DNA from: Rhodococcus sp. IITR03
Lineage (GTDB): Bacteria; Actinomycetota; Actinomycetes; Mycobacteriales; Mycobacteriaceae
Direction of reading: 5' to 3'
Assembly (NCBI GenBank): GCA_001017865.1
Contig: LATQ01000001.1
Coordinates: 1,616,443 to 1,628,689, forward strand
DNA length: 12,247 nucleotides
Shown here: in pieces, positions 6,931 through 12,247 of the stretch
Layout: each line of letters starts with the position of its first letter
How positions within the stretch are numbered: position 1 is the first letter of the stretch
Position numbers and translations under genes: made by a program
Notes under the pieces: model-generated
What the model saw: only the letters and a program-made list of their open reading frames with translations
Databases searched by the model: none
What the model was told of the DNA's origin: nothing

Positions 6931-7908
6931 ATGGCCGACGCCATAGTTGCAGAAGGACTGATCAAGACATACGGGCAGGTCAGAGCGCTCGACGGGGTCG
7001 ATCTGCGGGTGCCGGAGGGGACGGTCACCGCGCTGCTCGGTCCCAACGGCGCCGGTAAGACCACCACGGTGCGGGTGCTGACGACACTGCTCGTCCCCGA
7101 TGCCGGTCGCGCCGAAGTGGCGGGATACGACGTCCTCACCGAGGCGCGGGAGCTTCGTTCCCGGATCGGGGCGTCGGGGCAGTACGCGGCGGTCGACGAA
7201 TATCTCACGGGGTTCGAGAACCTCGAGATGGTCGGCCGGCTGTACCACCTCGGCGTCAAACGGAGTCGCCTCCGCGCCCGCGAGCTCCTCGAACAGTTCG
7301 ACCTCGAGGAAGCGGGTGATCGCCCGGTGAAGGGTTATTCGGGCGGTATGCGACGCCGCCTCGATCTCGCCGGTGCGCTCGTCGCCGATCCTCCGGTGTT
7401 GTTCCTCGACGAACCCACGACGGGTCTCGATCCGCGGGCGCGCCTCGGGTTGTGGGACGTCATCGACACCCTCGTACAGCGCGGCACGACGCTGTTGCTG
7501 ACGACGCAGTACATGGACGAGGCCGAACGCCTCGCCGACGACATCGTCGTGATCGATCGGGGCGCGGTCATCGCCCGCGGCACGGCCGACGAGCTCAAGA
7601 GCCGCGTCGGTGGCGAACGTATCGAACTCGCCGTGACCGACGCCGACCAGCGAGACCGAGCGGTCCGTGAGCTCGAATCGGTGGCGGCTGGGGAGATCAG
7701 GGTCGAGCGCAGCACCGGTCGCATCACCGTGCCGGTCAGCGGCGACTCGGGCGGCGGAACCGACGGGCTCGTGACGGCGCTGGGGAAGCTGTCGGCCGCG
7801 GGCATCCGGGTCTCCGACGTCGCTCTGCGGAAACCGACCCTCGACGACGTGTTCCTCACGCTCACCGGTCGCGGGACGGACGAGAAGGTCGAGGAGGCGG
7901 TGTCGTGA
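6931..7908 (+). CDS. ABC transporter ATP-binding protein, DrrA-like
   Basis: This is an intact 325-residue ATPase of the daunorubicin-resistance (DrrA) type, energising export through the permease that follows. Visible motifs are Walker A G-P-N-G-A-G-K-T-T (residues 37-45), Q-loop Gln84, signature S-G-G-M-R (137-141) and Walker B V-L-F-L-D-E-P (156-162). The switch position reads T-T-Q-Y-M-D-E-A-E, with glutamine in place of histidine, as is usual in DrrA proteins. The C-terminal domain ends R-K-P-T-L-D-D-V-F-L-T-L-T-G-R, typical of this subfamily. Its final GTGA overlaps the permease start, so the pair is translationally coupled. The 93-base gap before it shows no clear promoter or terminator; co-transcription with the SDR gene is possible. 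The substrate cannot be read from sequence; drugs or lipids are known for the family. Confidence 0.93.
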   Translation: MADAIVAEGLIKTYGQVRALDGVDLRVPEGTVTALLGPNGAGKTTTVRVLTTLLVPDAGRAEVAGYDVLTEARELRSRIGASGQYAAVDEYLTGFENLEMVGRLYHLGVKRSRLRARELLEQFDLEEAGDRPVKGYSGGMRRRLDLAGALVADPPVLFLDEPTTGLDPRARLGLWDVIDTLVQRGTTLLLTTQYMDEAERLADDIVVIDRGAVIARGTADELKSRVGGERIELAVTDADQRDRAVRELESVAAGEIRVERSTGRITVPVSGDSGGGTDGLVTALGKLSAAGIRVSDVALRKPTLDDVFLTLTGRGTDEKVEEAVS

Positions 7909-8708
7909 ACACACTCGAGATGGTCGCATCCGACGGCCTGACCATTGCCAAGCGCAACATGATCAAGATCAAGCGTGTGCCGGATCTGCTGGTCTTCACG
8001 ACGCTGTCGCCGATCATGTTCGTGCTGTTGTTCGCCTACGTCTTCGGCAGTGCGATCGACGTCCCCGGCATCTCGTACCGGGAGTTCCTCATCGCAGGCA
8101 TCTTCACCCAGACGGTCATCTTCGGGTCCACCTGGACGGGCCTCGGGATGGTCGAAGACCTGCAGAAGGGCATCATCGACCGGTTCCGATCGCTGCCGAT
8201 GGCCCCGTCGGCGGTACTCATCGGCCGTACCAGCACCGACGTGCTGATCAACGTGCTCAGCCTCGTGGTGATGTCGTTGACCGGTCTCCTCGTGGGGTGG
8301 CGGATCAACACCTCGCTGGGCGAGGCGCTCGCCGGCTACCTGTTGCTGCTGCTGTTCGCCTACGCTCTGTCGTGGGTGATGGCCGTGATCGGCATGTGGA
8401 TCCGCACACCGGAGGTCTTCAACAACGCGAGTTTCATGGTGATCTTCCCGCTGTCGTTCATCGCCAACACGTTCGTCGACCCGTCGTCGATGCCGACGGT
8501 GCTGCGCGTCATCGCCGAGTGGAATCCCATCTCGGCGGTCACGCAGGCGGTCCGCGAACTGTTCGGCAACACCAATCCCATGGTGCCGCCGCCCGACGTG
8601 TGGCCCCTGCAGAATCCGGTCCTCGCGTCGCTGATGTGGACAGCGTTGATGCTGATCGTGTTCGTGCCGTTCGCGATCCGCAGGTACCAGAAGGCCGTCA
8701 GCCGCTGA
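7905..8708 (+). CDS. ABC-2 type transporter permease, DrrB-like
   Basis: This is an intact 267-residue membrane protein, the channel partner of the preceding ATPase. The GTG at 7905 overlaps the ATPase stop and follows GAGGAGG (7891-7897). About six hydrophobic segments can be seen, including L-S-P-I-M-F-V-L-L-F-A-Y-V-F-G near residue 40, I-N-V-L-S-L-V-V-M-S-L-T-G-L-L-V near 110-125, Y-L-L-L-L-L-F-A-Y-A-L-S-W-V near 145-158 and a C-terminal W-T-A-L-M-L-I-V-F-V-P-F-A-I. The stretch D-R-F-R-S-L-P-M-A-P-S-A-V-L-I-G-R and the final W-N-P-I-S-A-V-T-Q-A-V-R-E-L-F-G are conserved in ABC-2 exporters of antibiotics and lipids. It ends 27 bases before the end of the convergent reductase gene. The substrate is unknown. 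Confidence 0.92.
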   Translation: MNTLEMVASDGLTIAKRNMIKIKRVPDLLVFTTLSPIMFVLLFAYVFGSAIDVPGISYREFLIAGIFTQTVIFGSTWTGLGMVEDLQKGIIDRFRSLPMAPSAVLIGRTSTDVLINVLSLVVMSLTGLLVGWRINTSLGEALAGYLLLLLFAYALSWVMAVIGMWIRTPEVFNNASFMVIFPLSFIANTFVDPSSMPTVLRVIAEWNPISAVTQAVRELFGNTNPMVPPPDVWPLQNPVLASLMWTALMLIVFVPFAIRRYQKAVSR

Positions 8709-8713
8709 CGGTC
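8693..8713. terminator. Stem-loop at the convergent gene ends
   Basis: CCGTCAG (8695-8701) and CTGACGG (8705-8711) pair around a three-base loop, and a G-T and a G-C pair extend the stem to 8693/8713. It overlaps the permease stop codon and lies just past the end of the reductase gene on the other strand, so it could act in both directions. No T-run follows on either strand. Confidence 0.45.
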
Positions 8714-8735
8714 GGCGTCCGGCCGGCGGGCGGGT

Positions 8736-9349
8736 TCATCCCGGGTAGGGCGCGTACTGGCGCTGACGCAACAGTGTCGCCAGGTGCACGGCGTTGCGGG
8801 CGACGGATTCGGTGGTCGAGCGCACCGCTTCGGGGATCTCGTCGAGATCCTTGAAGTCGGTGCCCGACATCGCCTCGCCGTTCCAGTAGGTCGAGCCTGC
8901 GCGGGGATCGAGAAACCGATGTCGTTGAGACTCTGGAACAGGTCGGCGACGATCTTGTGCGCGCCGTCCTCGTTGCCGACGACTGCGGCGATCCCGACCT
9001 TGCCCACCATGCGTGGACGGTTCTCGTCATCGGTGTTCGACAGTTCGGCATCGAGCCGCTCGAGGACACGTTGGGCGACGCTCGACATGTGTCCCACCCA
9101 GGTCGGTGTGGCGACGAGCAGGATGTCGGCCGAGACGATGCGCTCGACGATCTCCGGCCACTGATCCCCGTCGCCCATGTCGGCTTCGACACCGGGCTTG
9201 ACGTCGAAGTCGACGACTCGGACGGTTTCGACGCTGACGTCGTGCTTCGACAGTGCGTCGAACACGTGCGCCACCATCTTGTCGGTGCTGGACTCGGCGG
9301 GGGACGGCTTGAGCGTGCAGTTCAGGGCCACGGCGTGCAGTGCTGTCAT
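8736..9349 (-). CDS. NAD(P)H-dependent FMN reductase / flavodoxin-like protein, frame-disrupted
   Basis: This flavodoxin-fold protein of about 204 residues belongs to the NADPH-dependent FMN reductase group. The start is the ATG read from 9349 (M-T-A-L-H-A-V-A-L-N-C-T-L-K-P-S), with no strong ribosome binding site. The flavin-binding region A-T-P-T-W-V-G-H-M-S-S-V-A-Q-R-V-L-E-R-L-D and V-V-G-N-E-D-G-A-H are clear. One base is missing near 8896; with it the reading continues S-T-Y-W-N-G-E-A-M-S-G-T-D-F-K-D-L-D-E and ends L-L-R-Q-R-Q-Y-A-P-Y-P-G at the TGA (8736-8738). Without it the frame runs on antisense to the permease. A redox partner role is possible, but no specific substrate can be named. 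It is convergent with the ABC genes and lies downstream of the hydrolase and the repeat array. Confidence 0.82.
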
Positions 9350-9373
9350 GCGCCCGGGATACCCGAGTTACAC

Positions 9374-9438
9374 CACGACAATCAGCTGCAGCACGACAAT
9401 CACCTACAGCACGACAATCACCTACAGCACGACAGTCA
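9374..9438. repeat. Array of four 18-bp direct repeats
   Basis: Copies start at 9374, 9392, 9410 and 9428. Copies 2 and 3 are identical, CACGACAATCACCTACAG; copy 1 differs at two positions, and copy 4 keeps only the first part (CACGACAGTCA) as it enters the hydrolase 3' end. On the minus strand each copy contributes a TGA in the same phase, and copy 4 supplies the actual hydrolase stop. The array fills most of the 86-base leader of the FMN reductase gene. Confidence 0.85.
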
Positions 9439-10493
9439 GCGACCGCGTGCGGCCGCCCAGCCGTCGATCGCCGTCGAGAACTCGAACGAGGTGGGCAGCA
9501 GCGCCATCTGGTCGGCCGGACCGGGCTGCAACGGGCCGAGCTCCTCGAGGCTGTGGTTCGCGGTGGTGAAGTGCTCGAACTGCAGGTCGGTGTGGGTGAG
9601 GGCGTCCCGCAGCGGCTCGACCTGCGCACAGCTGATGTTCAGATCCTTGTCGGAGCAGGTGAGCAGCACCGGGGTGTCGGCTGCCAGCTCCGCGGCAAGC
9701 ACGGCCGGGTCGAGCTGGTCGGACTCGAAGAGGAACTTCGCGTTCGCGGGGTTCATGCCGAACTGCGCGAGGATCGGGTGCAGATCGGTGGGGAAGGCCC
9801 CGGTCGTCCGCAGCGACTCGACGGCACGCGACAGGTCGGCCCGGACCGCCTCGCCGTCGGGGCCGAGCTGCCCGGAATCCACCACGGCATTCAGCTGGAC
9901 GGTCAGCAGGTCCAGGTAGCGCATCGGCAGCGGAGCGAGAAGTGCGAAGCCGCTTCCGATACTGCGATCGGCGAGTGCGAGGGCGGTCAGTGCACCCTCG
10001 CTGTGTCCGAGGACGAGAATCTCCTCGGGGGAGACTCCGGTGCGTTCGGCGAGCAGACGCACCGCCGCCTCGGCGTGGTCGACCTGCTCGGTGAAGCCGT
10101 ACTCGCCGATGGTCTCGACCGTGTAGGACCCGAGACCCGTCTCACCGGCCCCGATCTTGTCGAAGCGCAGGCTCGCGATGCCGTGGGCGGCGAGTGCGTC
10201 CGCGGTGCGCACCAGGGTGTCGGACGCGAAGCCGGGCTGGTTGCCGTTGCGATCGGTGGGGCCGCTGCCCGGGAGCAGCAGTGCGGCGGCGACCGCGGCT
10301 CCGTCCGGGTTGCGGAGGCTGCCGTGGAAGGTGGTGCCGTCGGCCTCGAAGGTCACCGGGCGTCGGTGCCGTTCGACACGGCGACCGAACCCGTGTCGGG
10401 AAGGGCCACCGCGGTTCCCGCGAGTGTCACACCTCCCGCGAGAACCAGCACGGGCACAGCAGCAGCACCGATCCACCTTCGCATGTTCCGCAT
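9436..10493 (-). CDS. Probable exported alpha/beta hydrolase, frame-disrupted
   Basis: This serine hydrolase of about 352 residues probably acts outside the cytoplasm. The ATG read from 10493 opens a signal peptide: M-R-N-M-R-R-W-I-G, a hydrophobic core P-V-L-V-L-A-G-G-V-T-L-A-G-T and a likely cut after A-V-A. The frame must change by one lost base near 10355-10360 to join V-T-F-E-A-D-G-T-T-F-H-G. After that come L-L-P-G-S-G-P-T-D-R-N-G-N, a family hallmark, the nucleophile elbow G-H-S-E-G-A, and D-K-D near the expected acid position. A later N-H-S-L-E-E may hold the catalytic histidine. It follows the cholesterol oxidase gene by about 60 bases on the same strand, so the two may be co-transcribed and both act outside the cell. 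Cleavage of a sterol ester is a guess from this context only. Confidence 0.82.
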
Positions 10494-10553
10494 GGTGCGA
10501 ACCCTAGCAAAGGACTGCGCTGTGCCGTGGTGAGCGAGGACGCCCGTGGGAGA

Positions 10554-12247
10554 TCAGGGGAGCAGGGTGTCGATGAAGGTGTTGCTGAACACCCGATGCG
10601 GATCGAGACGGTTGTAGACCGCGCGAGCCGAATCCCAGTTCTCGTCCGACGGAACACCTTCCGGTAGGTGTCGGGCAGGCCTTGCGTCAGGATCTGCTCG
10701 TCGGTGTACGGCAGGTCGGGACCGAACGCCCAGCCCTTCGACCATTCCGGCCGGAAGGTCGAGTCGCTTCCGTTGTACCGCTGCCGCATCCACTGCTCCA
10801 TCTCCCGGTAGAAGGCGAACATGCCGGGAGTTCCCGGGACACCGAGAACGTTGAGCCAGATGGCGGTGTCCCAGTCCGGGTGGTCGGGACGCGGACGGGT
10901 CGACGCGATCGTCGGCGGTCCGGCCGACGGGACGAGGACGTCCTCCGGCCGATCCAGTCCGCAGCAACGGATTTCGACCGGACCGTTGAGAGGGAACTGT
11001 CCCAGGCTGCGGTAGTGCTCGATGCGCTCGGAGAACCAGTGCGCGAAGTCGTGGATCACGTTGGCGATGTTGGCGCGGTTCGTGAGCACCGCACCGCCAC
11101 CCTCGGTCAGTCGCAGGGTGGTCGCCTTGATGTAGAACTGCAGATCCTTCGACCAGCCCCAGATGTCGGACGATCCCGTCGCCGCGAGACCGGCCACGGT
11201 CACGCCGTAGTAGGTCTGCCCGAAAGCCGGTGCGATCGACGTGTTCCCGGCCGTGATCTGCCCCAGCAGGTCGGTGATCGGTTCGGGCACGTTGTCGGAG
11301 AACGGGTAGTTGTACGGTCCGGTCACCTCGCGCGAGGTGGGCGGTTTCTCCGGTGCGAGCGACCACACCTTCATCCACGGACGTTCCGTGAACGGATACC
11401 AGATCGCCTCGGCCCGCCCCGCCGAATCGACGAACGACTCGAAGGTCCGTCCCGGCGCGCCGGCGGGTGAGAACAGTTCCTGCCAGGTGATGTCGGTGAA
11501 GGACTGGCAGCGCATGCGGTAGTTCGGCCCGGCCTGCAGTGTGACGGACGTGATGAACGTCCGGCCGAGATGCGTGAGCAGCGGGGTGATCTCGGGATCG
11601 GCGCGGGTGAAGGTGCGCAGCGCGTAGGCACTGCCGTCCCACACGACGGCCGTCAGTTCGGTCACGAGATTGCTCAGCGAACCGAAGGTGTGCCCGGGAA
11701 GGGTGGATTCGCCGTTCGCGGGCAGCGCGGCACCGTGCGCGTTGACGGCGAGTGCTCCGGCGATCGACAACACGCCGGGCGCAGGAAGATTCGCGAGACC
11801 GAGACCGTGGTTCTGCAGTGCCGTGGTGATGGCGTCGAGTGTCGCGCCGGGACCTGCCGTGACGGTCGCGGGGGAGCCGCCGGGGTTCACCTGGACCCCG
11901 TTGAGGTGAAGCATGGTGTCGGCGAGGATCACCCGGTCGACGGGTGCACCGTTGACGATCGTCAGCGGTGTCCAGCCGTGCATGGCCCCGCGCGGCGGAT
12001 GGTGTATCCGTTCTCGTGCGCCCAGTTCACCAGGCGCACCACGTCGTCGGGGGTGCGAGGCGCGCAGGTCCAGATGCGTCCAGCATGATCTCTTTCGACC
12101 AGTTCTGGTATGCCTGCTGGTAGAGGTCGATGCCGGCGGGGAACGCCGGAGGAGTGGGGAGCGTCGAGGCCGCGGACCCGGAAGGGACGGCGTGCACCGG
12201 GGTCCACCCACCGAGGGCGGAGACCGCCAGCGCGCCGGGCCGGGGAA
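10554..12247 (-). CDS. choB: Cholesterol oxidase, class II (covalent FAD, VAO family), N-terminus cut and frame-disrupted
   Basis: This secreted flavoenzyme converts cholesterol to cholest-4-en-3-one with release of H2O2. It closely resembles the Brevibacterium sterolicum class II enzyme throughout. The visible N-terminal part A-L-A-V-S-A-L-G-G-W-T-P-V-H-A looks like the end of a signal peptide; about 45 residues lie beyond 12247. Next come L-Y-Q-Q-A-Y-Q-N-W-S-K-E-I-M-L-D and the FAD-domain motif R-G-A-M-H-G-W-T-P-L, whose histidine carries the covalent flavin in the family. P-A-P-G-V-L-S-I-A-G-A-L-A-V-N-A-H-G and the cholesterol-binding domain follow, including G-P-V-E-I-R-C-C-G with the active-site Glu and Arg. 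It ends D-P-H-R-V-F-S-N-T-F-I-D-T-L-L-P. Single bases are missing near 12076, 11994 and 10657. Its promoter and any regulator site lie outside the window. Confidence 0.92.

Noticed and set aside
6124..7929. A 601-codon open frame on the minus strand across the SDR and ABC ATPase genes
   Set aside because: It is antisense to two genes with complete catalytic motifs, shows no recognisable domain, and is the usual GC-rich shadow frame.
9374..9438. CRISPR array
   Set aside because: The 18-bp units are directly adjacent with no spacers, and no cas gene is near; this is a simple tandem repeat.
1..12247. A mobile element or insertion sequence as the cause of the frame breaks
   Set aside because: No transposase, terminal inverted repeats or target duplications are seen; every break is a one- or two-base change.

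Overview
This is a high-GC actinobacterial window, most probably from Rhodococcus or a close relative. The assignment rests on GC-rich third codon positions, GTG starts, the gene order of the mycobacterial/rhodococcal steroid side-chain ('igr') operon, and a class II cholesterol oxidase. The genus is inferred; no rRNA or tRNA gene is present.

Left block (1-4412, + strand): a tightly overlapped five-gene operon in the order chsE1-chsE2-chsH2-chsH1-ltp2, with chsE1 cut by the window start. Together these genes remove the last three side-chain carbons of cholesterol. The heteromeric acyl-CoA dehydrogenase ChsE1-ChsE2 desaturates 3-oxo-4-pregnene-20-carboxyl-CoA. The MaoC hydratase ChsH1-ChsH2 adds water at C17. 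The aldolase formed by Ltp2 and the DUF35 domain of ChsH2 then releases propionyl-CoA and androstenedione.

Middle block (4413-8708, + strand): an intact DUF2252 protein, a stem-loop terminator, an intact mycofactocin-type short-chain dehydrogenase, and an intact DrrA/DrrB-like ABC exporter pair.

Right block (8736-12247, - strand, convergent with the middle block): reading in its own direction, a class II (covalent-FAD) cholesterol oxidase whose N-terminus runs off the window, a probable exported alpha/beta hydrolase, a short region with four 18-bp direct repeats, and a flavodoxin-like NAD(P)H-dependent FMN reductase.

The main anomaly is about 17 frame breaks. They fall in all five steroid operon genes and in all three minus-strand genes, while about 5.2 kb between roughly 3670 and 8895 is clean. 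Essentially every break fits a loss of one or two bases, often in a short G/C run, and the protein on both sides stays well conserved with catalytic residues in place. I therefore read these loci as real genes with probable sequencing deletions rather than decayed pseudogenes, although the sequence alone cannot prove this. No clear new defence or mobile system was seen. The less explained items are the 18-bp repeat arrays, the DUF2252 gene and the SDR-exporter neighbourhood.
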